A DNA stretch of 64,000 nt from Actinomadura_C alba (GTDB taxonomy: Bacteria > Actinomycetota > Actinomycetes > Streptosporangiales > Streptosporangiaceae). The position numbers and the translations under genes were made by a program. How positions within the stretch are numbered: the first letter of the stretch is position 1; each line of letters starts with the position of its first letter. The stretch is from assembly GCF_039530285.1 (NCBI RefSeq), contig NZ_BAAAOK010000040.1:1-64000 (forward strand). The letters are read 5' to 3'. The notes beneath the pieces are model-generated. The model was not told the origin of the DNA and did no database searches. It saw only the letters and a list, made by a program, of their open reading frames with translations. Positions 44,703 to 53,231 of the stretch are shown piece by piece.

Positions 44703-45359
44703 TCAGGCGCCGCTTCCGGCGCGCTCGGCAAGGAGCTGCATCTCCCAGGCGAAGGCCACACCGGTGGCACCGCCGTGCTCCTGCTGGATCTCGGCGGCAC
44801 CCGGCACGGTCTTCTCGCGGGCCCAGTCGCGCTGCCACTCGCCCATGACGGCCAGCCAGGTGATCGGAACCACGCCCGCCTGGACCATGCGCCGCACTGC
44901 CATGTCGTGGGCCTCCTTGGAGACGCCACCCGAGGCGTCGGTGACGGCGAAGACCTCGAAGCCCTCGCCCGCTGCCTGTATGGCCGGCATCGCCACACAG
45001 ATCTCCGTCCAGAGGCCGGCGATGATCAGCTTCTTGCGTCCGGTTGCCTTGACGGCGTCCACGACGCGCTCGTCCTCCCAGGTGTTGATGAAGGTCCTGT
45101 TGATCGGCTTCTGCTCCGGGAACACGTCCTGCAGGCCCTGGACGAGAAGGCCGCCGCGCTCCTCCAGAACGGTCGTCAGAATGGTCGGGACGTCGTACAC
45201 CTTGGCGGTCTTGGCGAGTCCGATGACGTTGTTGACGACCATCGTCGGTTCGTGGCTGTTCAGGTTGGCGAACTGGAACGGCTGGTGGTCGATCAGTACG
45301 AGGACGCTCTCCTCGGGCGTCAGCAGTGCGTTGAGTCCGGCCTTGTTCTCAGTGCTCAT
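44703..45359 (-). CDS. Isochorismatase-family cysteine hydrolase
   Basis: 218 residues. The catalytic triad regions are visible: Asp in SVLVLIDHQPFQFANL, and Cys in IIAGLWTEICVAMPAIQAAG with the preceding cis-peptide region; RTFINTWEDERVVDAV follows the Lys position. The long C-terminal extension (WLAVMGEWQRDWAREKTVPG) matches the YcaC-like subgroup, whose substrates are unknown. Start at 45359 (MSTENK) follows AAGGGGA. Upstream lie three operator-like palindromes; downstream is the binding-protein gene with one base between. Confidence 0.88.
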   Translation of the reverse strand: MSTENKAGLNALLTPEESVLVLIDHQPFQFANLNSHEPTMVVNNVIGLAKTAKVYDVPTILTTVLEERGGLLVQGLQDVFPEQKPINRTFINTWEDERVVDAVKATGRKKLIIAGLWTEICVAMPAIQAAGEGFEVFAVTDASGGVSKEAHDMAVRRMVQAGVVPITWLAVMGEWQRDWAREKTVPGAAEIQQEHGGATGVAFAWEMQLLAERAGSGA

Positions 45360-45479
45360 GGGATTCCCCTTCTGGAGCTTCGCGTCCGCGGGCCTCAGAC
45401 GGTGCACCGACATCTCGATGCCTGCAGTGAGCCGAATACGGGCTGATGGGCTGACCGGCTGGCGGCCCCAGACCATTTG

Positions 45480-45551
45480 GTTGACGCATCATCTACATTA
45501 GGTGCCAGTCGTTGATTCGTCAACTAGTTGCCGAGTCGTTGACCTGTCGAC
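45480..45551. promoter_or_regulatory. Cluster of three MarR-type operator candidates
   Basis: GTTGATTCGTCAAC at 45511 is a perfect GTTGA-N4-TCAAC site. GTTGACGCATCATC at 45480 and GTTGACCTGTCGAC at 45538 are near matches, spaced 31 and 27 bases apart. They lie upstream of the isochorismatase-type gene and on the side facing the MarR gene. Confidence 0.65.
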
Positions 45552-45863
45552 GCTTGCCGGGTGGATGGATGCCTGGCCCAAGCCCCCCACTGGAGCCGTC
45601 CACCTAGAAGCGCCGGGTGCTACGGGAGCGGGCGCGACGTCGGGTGGCGGCCCAGGCGTTGATGTTGCGGTGCGGGCCGTGGCGACGCGTACGGAAGATG
45701 GGGCAAAGAGGGCCAAAAGGACATCTTCCGCGACTGGCCGCAAGCCGTGAGGCGTCAAGGGTGCCGGTGCTCGCGGCGTCCCGGACGTTCTGGGCATTGA
45801 TTCAGAATCGGCCGCGCCTGGGGGATGGATGAGCTGTCGGCGATCTCGTTACGCTCCCTCCAT
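45552..45863. other. Intergenic region between the operator cluster and the group II intron
   Basis: No gene is recognised. An ATG at 45825 after GGGGG opens a frame (MDELSAISLRSLH) that runs to the intron's 5' edge and could be the original start of the downstream regulator if exons join in frame; this depends on exact splice sites I cannot fix. Confidence 0.35.
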
Positions 45864-46304
45864 GTTGCGTCCTGGAAGCTGGTCCAGGCCTGCGGGTGGA
45901 AGTCCCGTCCGGGTAGGCACTGGAGCGCCCGGTAGCAGGCTCCGGTTCGTCGTTGAGAGGCGGCGGGCTGAGCGGGGTGTCAAGAGCCTCTTTGGAGGGA
46001 GCACGCACGCGGGCCGTAGCGTTAAGCGAACCTTGCAGCCTCGTCACAGCTACAGCGTGGGAGCCGAGCCGGTCATGCCGCGGCGAAGGCCATGTCCGGG
46101 GGGCCTTGTTCCAGGGTCGGCCTTCCGGGTCCTGCCGGGGTACGGAGGATGGCACGTGTGCATGGTCTGGGCCGGAACAGGAGACTGTGGGAGAGGGTAA
46201 GCGCGAGGGCAGTGACCGGGCTTGCCTGGTCCAATCACCCCGGCGGGCATCAGCCTGTCGTAGTGACCGGTGGGGCGGGTCGCGTTGATGGCCGTCCATC
46301 GATC

Positions 46305-47294
46305 ATGAAAGTGCGAGAACTTCAACGACGGCTATGGGCTGCGGCCAAGCAGTCTGCGGAGCGGCGTTTCCACGCCCTGTATGACCGTGTCCACAGAGGT
46401 GACGTGCTGTGGGAGGCGTGGGAACGGGTCCGGGTCAATAAGGGTAGCGCCGGGGTGGATCGGGTCACCTTGGCGTTCGTGGAAGAGGAGTACGAGGTCG
46501 AACGACTGCTTGCCTGGCTCCAGCAAGACCTCCGCACAGGTCGTTACCGTCCCGCGCCCGCCAGGCGTGTGGAGATCCCGAAACCACAGGGAGGCAAGCG
46601 GCCGCTGGGCATCCCCATCGTCCGCGATCGTGTGGCTCAGCAAGCCGCCAAGCTGGTGCTTGAACCCATCTACGAAGCCGATTTCTTGTCGTGCTCGTAC
46701 GGATTCAGGCCGAAGCGGTCGGCGACGCGGGCGATGGAGCGGCTCCGCAGCGGTTTCATCGAGGGCTGCGTGTTCGTGGTCGAGTTCGACATCGTCAACT
46801 TCTTCAGCGAGATCGACCATGATCGGTTGCTCGCTGAGGCGGCCAGGCGGCTTTCGGACCGGCGGGTGCTCAAGTTGCTGCGGTTGTGGCTTCAAGCAGG
46901 TGTGATGGCGGATGGACAGTTCACGCGGACGGTCGCGGGAACTCCCCAAGGCGGCGTTATTTCCCCCTTGATGTCTAATATCTACCTGCATGTCCTGGAC
47001 TCCGAGCTGTCCAAGCGCGGGGTGGGTGAGCTGGTGCGGTACGCGGACGACGAAGTCGTCCTATGCCGGTCACAGGCCCAGGCCAGGGCGGCCCTGCACG
47101 CGGTCGAGGAGGTCTTCGCATCGCTGGGGTTGAGGCTGCACCCGGACAAGACGAAGATCGTTGACCTCAGAGAGGGCCGGGAAGGACTCGACTTCCTCGG
47201 CTGCCACTTCAGAGCCCGCTTCGGGCCGGTCATGGCAGAAGTACGGTACCGTCCGCTACTACCTGCACCGCTGGCCGAGTCAGGCGGCGATTGA
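46305..47294 (+). pseudogene. ltrA: Group II intron reverse transcriptase/maturase, C-terminally frameshifted
   Basis: The reverse transcriptase domain is intact: NKGSAGVDRVTLAFVEEE, RPLGIPIVRDRVAQQAAKLV, SYGFRPKRSATRAM, the finger/palm motifs, TPQGGVISPLMSNIYLHVLD and the catalytic RYADDEVVLC. After LDFLGCHFRARF the frame is lost near 47220; the expected maturase (X) domain continues in other frames (VRYYLHRWPSQ, then RAGQTQAWTEEWFNGHGLHR) with material missing. Start MKVREL at 46305; the open frame extends upstream through intron RNA. Probably no maturase or endonuclease activity. Confidence 0.85.
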
Positions 47295-47432
47295 TCAAGA
47301 AGCGGGGCCGCAACCTGCGAGCCGGACAGACCCAGGCGTGGACCGAGGAGTGGTTCAACGGGCACGGCCTGCACCGACTGCGAGTCACCATCCGCTGTCC
47401 AGGCAGCGTAACCATGTCAAGAAGATCATCGG

Positions 47433-47467
47433 TAAGCCGTATGCGGGAAAACCGCACGTACGGAATT
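47433..47467 (+). ncRNA. Group II intron domain V hairpin
   Basis: AGCCGTATGCGG-GAAAA-CCGCACGTACGG forms the conserved domain V stem with GNRA-type cap and internal bulge, the catalytic centre of the ribozyme. A GC-rich domain VI-like hairpin follows. Confidence 0.8.
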
Positions 47468-47518
47468 GAAAGGGGGATGGGGAAACGGGCCTTCGCGGCG
47501 CCGCGCCCCTGACTACCA

Positions 47519-47986
47519 ATGGACGCAACGCCTCGCTGGCTGACCTCGGAGCAGGCGGCCGCCTGGGACAGTTTCATCCGCATGCAGGAGAAGCTCATCG
47601 GACGGCTTTCCCGCCGAGTCCAGGCTGACTCCGGGATGTCCGCGTCCGATTACATCGTGTTGGCCAAACTCACCGAAACCGGCGACGGGCGGATGCGCTT
47701 CATGGACCTGGTGAAGCTGGTGGAGTGGGAGAAGAGCCGTATGTCCCACCAGGTCAGGCGGATGACGAAACGCGGACTGGTGGCCAAGGAAGAATGTCCC
47801 GACGACGGACGAGGAGCGTTCATCGTCGCCACCTCGGCCGGCTACAAGGCGATCGAAGACGCCGCGCCCGTACACGTCGAACACGTCCGCCGACTGTTCA
47901 TCAACGCCCTCACCCACGAAGAACTCGACACGCTCGCCCGGATCTCGAACCGCGTCCTCGCACATATGGAGAAGCAGCCCGACTGA
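47519..47986 (+). CDS. MarR-family transcriptional regulator
   Basis: 155 residues: winged helix-turn-helix with MSASDYIVLAKLTETGDGRM, VKLVEWEKSRMSHQVRRMTK (recognition helix) and the wing KEECPDDGRGAFIVATSAG, flanked by dimerisation helices. It binds palindromes as a dimer and is the closest regulator to the GTTGA-N4-TCAAC sites, so it is the best candidate to bind them. The ATG lies three bases beyond the intron's 3' edge, with no ribosome site before it, so expression may depend on splicing or on leaderless initiation. Confidence 0.88.
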   Translation: MDATPRWLTSEQAAAWDSFIRMQEKLIGRLSRRVQADSGMSASDYIVLAKLTETGDGRMRFMDLVKLVEWEKSRMSHQVRRMTKRGLVAKEECPDDGRGAFIVATSAGYKAIEDAAPVHVEHVRRLFINALTHEELDTLARISNRVLAHMEKQPD

Positions 47987-47995
47987 CGGATCGGA

Positions 47996-48154
47996 CAGCA
48001 GGCTGCTTCCGACGAGGTGGAATGGAACTGCAGCGCCGTGAAAGCCACGCTCGACGGCGAGACCGATCCTGTCGACTCCACCATCGTCCGTGCCCTGCGG
48101 GTGCCGAAAATCCTATCCATGCCCTGTGACCTGCAGATCCTCGAGAACAGCTGA
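47996..48154 (+). pseudogene. Unidentified C-terminal gene remnant
   Basis: A frame open from just after the MarR stop reads DEVEWNCSAVKATLDGETDP, then IVRALRVPKILSMPCDLQIL and a TGA at 48152. It has coding bias but no start; family not recognised. Confidence 0.3.
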
Positions 48155-48205
48155 TGACCACCGCACGGGCACGCCAAGATGGTCGTTCGTGCTGTTGCGA
48201 CTGCC

Positions 48206-48973
48206 CTATCTGGCGCTCACGAGTGTGTCCGGATAGGTGAGGTAGCCGTCGTCGCCGCCGGTGTAGTAGGTGTTGGGGTCCGCGACCGTCAGCGGCAGGT
48301 CCGTTCGGAACCGCTCGACGAGGTCGGGGTTGGCGAGGTACGCGCGGCCGAACGAGATCAGGTCCGCCCCGTGGGCCAACCAACGCTCGCGTCGTCCCGG
48401 GTCGACGGGAACGGGATTGCTCGGCGTCGAGGGGTTGATGATGAGCGCGCCGGGCCATCCGCGGCGCAGCCCGAGCAGGACCTGCTCGTCGGTGCCCGCC
48501 AGATGCACGTACGCCGGGCCGAGCGCGATGAGCTCGGCGAGCAACGTGCCGGACAGCTCGGGGATGTCGGCGTCGATGGCGTCCCAGATGCCGGCACCCG
48601 GTGACAACCGCAACCCGACGCGGTCCGCGCCGATCGCGTCGATCGTTGCCGCCACAGCCTCCACCGCGAATCGGATACGTCCGGCTACGGACCCGCCGTA
48701 GCGGTCGGTGCGGAGGTTGGCGTTGCCGGAGAGGAACTGCGCGATCAGGTAGCCGTTGGCGCCGTGCAGTTCCACGCCGTCGAAGCCGGCCTCCACCGCG
48801 CCCCGCGCCGCTGCCGCGAAGGACTCCACTTCACCGGTCGACAGCGCGCGGGGCGTCGGCGCGAGCTGCGGTCCGGTGGGAGTGAACACGTACGCCCCGC
48901 GTGCGGCGACCGCTGAGGGCGCGACCGGCTGGTGCCCGGTCGTGCCCGGGTGGCTGACGCGCCCCGCGCGCAT
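48206..48973 (-). pseudogene. Old yellow enzyme-type alkene reductase, N-terminally broken
   Basis: The C-terminal two thirds of an FMN-binding OYE barrel are intact: AAARGAVEAGFDGVELHGAN, GYLIAQFLSGNANLRTDRYG (substrate and FMN contacts), GADRVGLRLSPGAG and DLISFGRAYLANPDLVERF. The first ~100 residues are not in frame; upstream (to about 49060) a broken AGRVVFQVNHA-like segment with frame shifts remains. The frame starting at 48973 could yield only a partial barrel. Confidence 0.75.
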
Positions 48974-49175
48974 GTGAGATGCAAGTCTTGGGTGTGCGAC
49001 GTGGCGTGGTTCACCTGGAACACGACCCGTCCCGCGCGCCGGGCGTACCGGTCTCGATCCACTCCGGCAGCTCTGTTTACGGCCTCGGATCCAGATGGCC
49101 GATGTTGAGGCGTCGTGCCATCGTCAGCGGGTGCGGTCGTTCCTACGGCGGGTAGCTCAGCTGATGTTGCGGCGG

Positions 49176-49895
49176 TTATCGGCGGGGCTCCCAGCGGAAG
49201 AGTCGGGTGGCGAGGACGACGGCGACGATGACCCAGCCCAGCGTCGGTGCGAGCAGGGCAAGGGATTCGGTCACCGCGACTCCACCGTTCCAGGCGTTCA
49301 TGGTCAGCTCGGTGGCCGAGCCGCCGGGCAGGATCCGCTTGAGCAGGGTGAGGTCCTCGGTGCCGCTGATGCCCACCCAGGAGGCCACGGCGATCACGCC
49401 GAGGGTGACGGGCAGGGTGGTCACCTGGGCGTGCTCGGGTGAGTTCGTCAGTCCTGCGGTGGCCAGGGCCAGGCCGGTCATCATCGCCAGGGTCGCGAGG
49501 ACCGCCACCACCAGCAGGACGACGTTGGCCGGCTCACCGGCGACCACGGCCAGTGCGGTCAGGATCGCGGTCACCTGCACCAGGGCGAGGACGACGACGG
49601 GTAGCAGCAGGCCGGCGAGGATGCCGGCGTCGTCGGCGGCGGTGGATCGTAGCCGCTTGAGGAAGAGGTTCTGACGCCGCGACGCCAGGGTGGTGACGGC
49701 TGTGGTGTAGAGCCCGAACGCGGCCACGGTGAACATCACGATCGCCGCGATGTAGCCGAGGCTGCCGATGGTCGCGAAGGTCTCGTGCTGACGGACGAAG
49801 AACACGCAGACCACCACGGGAATGATGAAGCTGGTGATCAGCACAAGCCGGTTTCGAAAGATCTGGATCAGCTCGCTGGAAGCGATGGACAACAC
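49176..49895 (-). CDS. ABC-2 type transporter permease
   Basis: 239 residues with six hydrophobic helices: LVLITSFIIPVVVCVFFV, GSLGYIAAIVMFTVAAFGLY, GLLLPVVVLALVQVTAILTA and so on, in the ABC-2 pattern. The cytoplasmic loop SRRQNLFLKRLRSTAADDAG is typical of drug/lipid exporters of the DrrB/NodJ type. GTG start. The ATPase gene ends 26 bases upstream; the pair is one operon. Confidence 0.88.
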   Translation of the reverse strand: MLSIASSELIQIFRNRLVLITSFIIPVVVCVFFVRQHETFATIGSLGYIAAIVMFTVAAFGLYTTAVTTLASRRQNLFLKRLRSTAADDAGILAGLLLPVVVLALVQVTAILTALAVVAGEPANVVLLVVAVLATLAMMTGLALATAGLTNSPEHAQVTTLPVTLGVIAVASWVGISGTEDLTLLKRILPGGSATELTMNAWNGGVAVTESLALLAPTLGWVIVAVVLATRLFRWEPRR

Positions 49896-49921
49896 GGTGA
49901 CACTCCTCTCGAGAGAACGAA

Positions 49922-50815
49922 TCAGCTACTGATGGCGCGGAACACGTCGTCGAGCCGGGTTGCCCCGGCCTCCAGACCCCGCAACTCAACGGCGTGCTCC
50001 TGCGCCCACCTGAGCAGGAGATGCAGGTCCTCCTGCAAAGCAAAGGTCTCGACCATGACCTTCCTGTCGGCGTCGACGACAGCCGGCAACGGCAACGGCA
50101 ACGGCAACGACGGTGCCGGTGCTGGGAGGGAGAAGCGGATGACCGCCGGCAGGGTGCGAGTCAGCTCGGAGACCGTGCCTTCCCGGTGGAAGGTGCCCTG
50201 ATGCATCAACCCAATGCGGTCGGCGCGCTGCTGCGCCTCCTCCAGGTAGTGCGTGGTGAGCACGATGGTCGCGCCGTTCTCACGCACCCGGTCCACCGTC
50301 GCCCACACGGCGTCGCGGGACTGGATATCCAGGCCGGTGGTCGGCTCGTCCAGGAAGATCAGCTCGGGTGTTCCGTAGACGGCGGTCGCGAAGTCCAGCC
50401 GTCGTTTCTCCCCGCCGGAGAGCTGGGACACCTTTCGGCCGGCCCGGTCGGTGAGGTCGACGAGGTCGAGTAGCCGGTCGACGTCGTCGGTACGCCGGGT
50501 GAGCCGGCCGACCAGACCGACGGACTCGCGGACGGTCAAGTCCGGGGAGAACCCGCTCTCCTGGAGCATGACGCCCATCCGGGGACGTACGGCGCTTCGG
50601 TCCTGCGGGCTGCGCCCGAAGACGCGCACGGTGCCGGAGGTCGGCCTCCGGTGTCCCTCGATGGTCTCCAGCGTCGAGGTCTTCCCAGCCCCGTTGGTGC
50701 CGAGCAGCGCGTACAGCTCCCCCCGCCGTACCTCGAAAGAGAGATCCTTCACCGCGTGAAAGTCGCCGTACGTGAGGTTCAGGCGTTCGACTTCGATGAC
50801 TGGTGTATTGGACAT
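49922..50815 (-). CDS. ABC transporter ATP-binding protein (drug-exporter type)
   Basis: 297 residues: Walker A LLGTNGAGKTSTLETIEGH, signature VSQLSGGEKRRLDFATAVYG, Walker B LIFLDEPTTGLDIQSRDAVW, H-loop VLTTHYLEEAQQRADRIG. Start at 50815 (MSNTPVIEVERL). The C-terminal part has a Leu-Pro run (about residues 235-245) encoded by a tandem GGCAAC-type hexamer on the plus strand near 50085-50110, a possible length-variable spot. Divergent from the kinase/regulator pair, which likely controls it. Confidence 0.9.
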   Translation of the reverse strand: MSNTPVIEVERLNLTYGDFHAVKDLSFEVRRGELYALLGTNGAGKTSTLETIEGHRRPTSGTVRVFGRSPQDRSAVRPRMGVMLQESGFSPDLTVRESVGLVGRLTRRTDDVDRLLDLVDLTDRAGRKVSQLSGGEKRRLDFATAVYGTPELIFLDEPTTGLDIQSRDAVWATVDRVRENGATIVLTTHYLEEAQQRADRIGLMHQGTFHREGTVSELTRTLPAVIRFSLPAPAPSLPLPLPLPAVVDADRKVMVETFALQEDLHLLLRWAQEHAVELRGLEAGATRLDDVFRAISS

Positions 50816-50904
50816 GCGTCCATGACAGCGGGACTCGCGGCCACCCGTCAGTGCAACCATGTCACGGCTACATGTGATGTGGTGTCACTGGTCGCGGCCG
50901 GTGG

Positions 50905-52074
50905 ATGCCGGATACTGGGGTGGTGACCGCAAGATCGCCGCGCTTCACCGAGTCGACGCAGGGACGGCTGCGCCGGCTCAATCTCGCGACCTCACTGCCG
51001 CCGCTCATGATCGCTGCGGCAGTCCTCCTGTTCATCGACGTGCATGCCTGGTGGCACGTCGTCGTCCTGGCTCCGGGGGTCGCGGCGGGCCTGGTGGCCT
51101 TCGAACGGTGGACGGCCAACGACCTCGCCCGGGTCGCGCTGCCCGGCGTGATCGTGGCGGGAGCCGTGTGGCCGCTGGGGGTGCTGCTGACCGGCAGCCC
51201 GAACGCGTACTGGGGTGTCTGCGCCGTGGGTTCCCTCGCCCTGCGCGAGGTGCGGCGGCGTCGGGCCCTGGTGGTGGCTGCGCTGTTCTCCTACGTCGCC
51301 GTCGTCGGCGCGGCGCGGCTGCTGGTGGAGCGGGACGACGTACACGAGGTCCTGGTCAGCTACGTCCTCATTCCGACTGCCCTCACCGTCCTGGTGACGG
51401 TCATGACGATCGTGGGCGAGCGGTTCTACGACCTCATCCGGGAACTCGAACAGACCCGGGAGCGCGAGGCGGAGCTGGCTGTCGTCCGGGAACGCGTCCG
51501 GTTCGCCAGCGACCTGCACGACATCCAGGGCCACACCCTGCACGTGGTGAAGCTGAAGATCGCGCTGGCGCAGAAGATGCTGCTCCGCGACGCCGGACGG
51601 GCGGAGAAGGAACTACGCGAGACGTACGCCCTGGTCAGCGACACCATCGCGCAGACCAAGGAACTCGCCTACGCCCAACGGCGGCTCAACCTCTCGGCGG
51701 AGATCGAGAACGCGAAGAACCTGTTCGAGGCCGCAGGCATCCGGGTGCGGGTGACACGTGAGGCCGAGGTCGACGCCCGGGCCGGCGAAATGCTCGGCCA
51801 GGTTCTGCGCGAGACGACCACCAACATCCTGCGGCACGCGCAGGCCACCCAGGTGCAGATTACGCTTTCCGAGGCGGGTATCACGATCGTCAACGACGGG
51901 GTGGCGGGCAACTCACCTCCGGAACTCAGGGGGCTGTCGGCCCTGCGACAACGAGTGTCCGGCGACGGAGGTGAGCTGACCGTGGAACAGCACGAGGGGC
52001 GGTTCCGGACGGCCGCGATGTTCCCCTCCGCCCGTGCCGGCACGACCGCGGCCGGGCGGGAGCACGACCGATGA
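50905..52074 (+). CDS. DesK-type sensor histidine kinase
   Basis: 389 residues. Five to six N-terminal membrane helices (to about residue 170), then a short coil and the HisKA_3 phosphoacceptor RFASDLHDIQGHTLHVVKL (His about residue 208), and an ATPase domain with TTTNILRHAQATQ (N box). The usual G box is short and there is no large periplasmic sensor, so membrane state or a lipophilic drug is the likely signal. ATG 50905 or GTG 50923 may be the start. Overlaps the response regulator by four bases (ATGA). Confidence 0.88.
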   Translation: MPDTGVVTARSPRFTESTQGRLRRLNLATSLPPLMIAAAVLLFIDVHAWWHVVVLAPGVAAGLVAFERWTANDLARVALPGVIVAGAVWPLGVLLTGSPNAYWGVCAVGSLALREVRRRRALVVAALFSYVAVVGAARLLVERDDVHEVLVSYVLIPTALTVLVTVMTIVGERFYDLIRELEQTREREAELAVVRERVRFASDLHDIQGHTLHVVKLKIALAQKMLLRDAGRAEKELRETYALVSDTIAQTKELAYAQRRLNLSAEIENAKNLFEAAGIRVRVTREAEVDARAGEMLGQVLRETTTNILRHAQATQVQITLSEAGITIVNDGVAGNSPPELRGLSALRQRVSGDGGELTVEQHEGRFRTAAMFPSARAGTTAAGREHDR

Positions 52075-52673
52075 CGACCATCGTGCTCGCCGACGACGAG
52101 GTGCTGCTCCGCACGGCCCTGGCCGCACTACTGCCGCTGGAGGGCGACATCACCGTCCTCGCCGAGGCGCAAGACGGACAGACGGCCGTCGAAGCCACCC
52201 TGCGGCACCGACCCGACGTGCTGGTCATCGACCTGGAGATGCCAGGCGTGGATGGCCTCGGCGCGGTCGCGCAGATCCGCCGCGCGCGCCCGGAACAGGT
52301 GGTCCTCATGCTGACCCGGCACGCGCGGCCGGGCGTGCTGCGAAAGGCCTTGAAACTCGGTGTCCAGGGCTTCGTCAGCAAGTCCTCCGAGCCGGCCCAC
52401 ATCACCTCGGTCATCGCCACCCTGCACACCGGCAGGCGCTGGATCGACCCGGAGGTCTCCGCGCTGGCCGTCATCGACGACTGCCCCCTGACCGACCGCG
52501 AACTCGACGTCCTGCGGGAGACCGGCTCTGGTTACTCGGTCGCAGACATCGCCGGCCGACTCCACCTTGCGCAGGGCACGGTGCGCAACTACCTCTCCAA
52601 CGCCATGCAGAAGACCCAGACCCACACCCGTCACGAGGCGGCGCGCTACGCCCGCGAACACGACTGGCTGTAA
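52071..52673 (+). CDS. LuxR/NarL-type response regulator
   Basis: 200 residues. Receiver domain with VLADDEVLLR acidic pocket, phospho-acceptor Asp54 in VLVIDLEMPG, and Lys in GFVSKSSEP. C-terminal LuxR helix-turn-helix: PLTDRELDVLRETGSGYSVA, then GRLHLAQGTVRNYLSNAMQK. Partner of the preceding kinase, probably acting on the divergent ABC exporter operon. Confidence 0.9.
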   Translation: MTTIVLADDEVLLRTALAALLPLEGDITVLAEAQDGQTAVEATLRHRPDVLVIDLEMPGVDGLGAVAQIRRARPEQVVLMLTRHARPGVLRKALKLGVQGFVSKSSEPAHITSVIATLHTGRRWIDPEVSALAVIDDCPLTDRELDVLRETGSGYSVADIAGRLHLAQGTVRNYLSNAMQKTQTHTRHEAARYAREHDWL

Positions 52674-52795
52674 GCGACGGTCCGGATGGGTCCCCGCCAT
52701 CTGGCCTTATCCGACATCGACCAATGGATTGAGAGGATGCAGTTCACTTCGGTCACCACGCCGATCACCACGCACTTCCTGCGCGGCGCGCTAGT

Positions 52796-52873
52796 CCTGC
52801 AGGTCGCTATCGACGCCCACACTCGCCTCGTCGTGGCTCTCGGCGACCCGCAACCCGGCAACCGCAACGACAC
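52796..52873 (+). pseudogene. DDE transposase fragment (IS5-like)
   Basis: VAIDAHTRLVVALGDPQPGN followed by RND is the catalytic-core start of an IS5-type (DDE_Tnp_4) transposase. It stops at the left end of the IS3 element and nothing else of it remains. Confidence 0.55.
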
Positions 52874-52940
52874 GATGAGGTGCCCCGGACCTTCCGGACA
52901 GTGACCCAGCTAAGGTTGGGTTGTCTGGAAAGGAAGATGG

Positions 52941-53231
52941 TTGTCGCAGAAGCGTAGGAAGCTCTCTCCTGAGTTCAAGGAAGAGGCCATAAAGGCGGTG
53001 ATCGAGACCTCGCGTCCGATCGCTCAGGTCGCCAAAGAACTCGGTATCCACGAGGGAACCCTTGGCAATTGGGTCAACGCCTACCGTCGGGAGCATGCCG
53101 ACGATGAGCCGCCGTTGAACGTCAGCGAACGCGCACGCCTCCGTGAACTTGAGCGCGAGGCTCGGGAACTCCGCATGGAAAACGAGTTCTTGAAAAAGGC
53201 CGCGGCGTACTTTGCCAAGGATCATCGGTGA
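52941..53231 (+). CDS. IS3 OrfA (transposase DNA-binding subunit)
   Basis: 96 residues: KRRKLSPEFKEEAIKAVIET, then AQVAKELGIHEGTLGNWVNA (helix-turn-helix), ending in a Leu-zipper-like helix (RLRELEREARELRMENEFLK). Overlaps orfB by four bases. This subunit is intact. GTG/TTG start region after GGAAAGGAAG. Confidence 0.85.
   Translation: MSQKRRKLSPEFKEEAIKAVIETSRPIAQVAKELGIHEGTLGNWVNAYRREHADDEPPLNVSERARLRELEREARELRMENEFLKKAAAYFAKDHR

Larger units (their letters stand above)
45864..47516 (+). mobile_element. Group II intron, probably immobile
   Basis: The 5' end (GTTGCGTCC, a variant of GTGYG, near 45864) is followed by domain I features: the CTGGAAGCTGG-CCAGG stem, GCGGGTGGAAGTCCCGTCCG and GGAGCGCCCGGTAGC. 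An intron-encoded reverse transcriptase follows at 46305, then domain V at 47433-47467 and a domain VI-like hairpin ending in GACTAC. The 3' edge lies only a few bases before the MarR start codon. The 5' end is unusual and the reverse transcriptase is broken, so splicing is possible but mobility is doubtful. End positions are good to a few bases. Confidence 0.8.

Noticed and set aside
49095..49442. Plus-strand 115-codon frame near the ABC-2 permease
   Set aside because: Antisense of the permease end; composition is Gly/Glu/Asp-rich shadow type.
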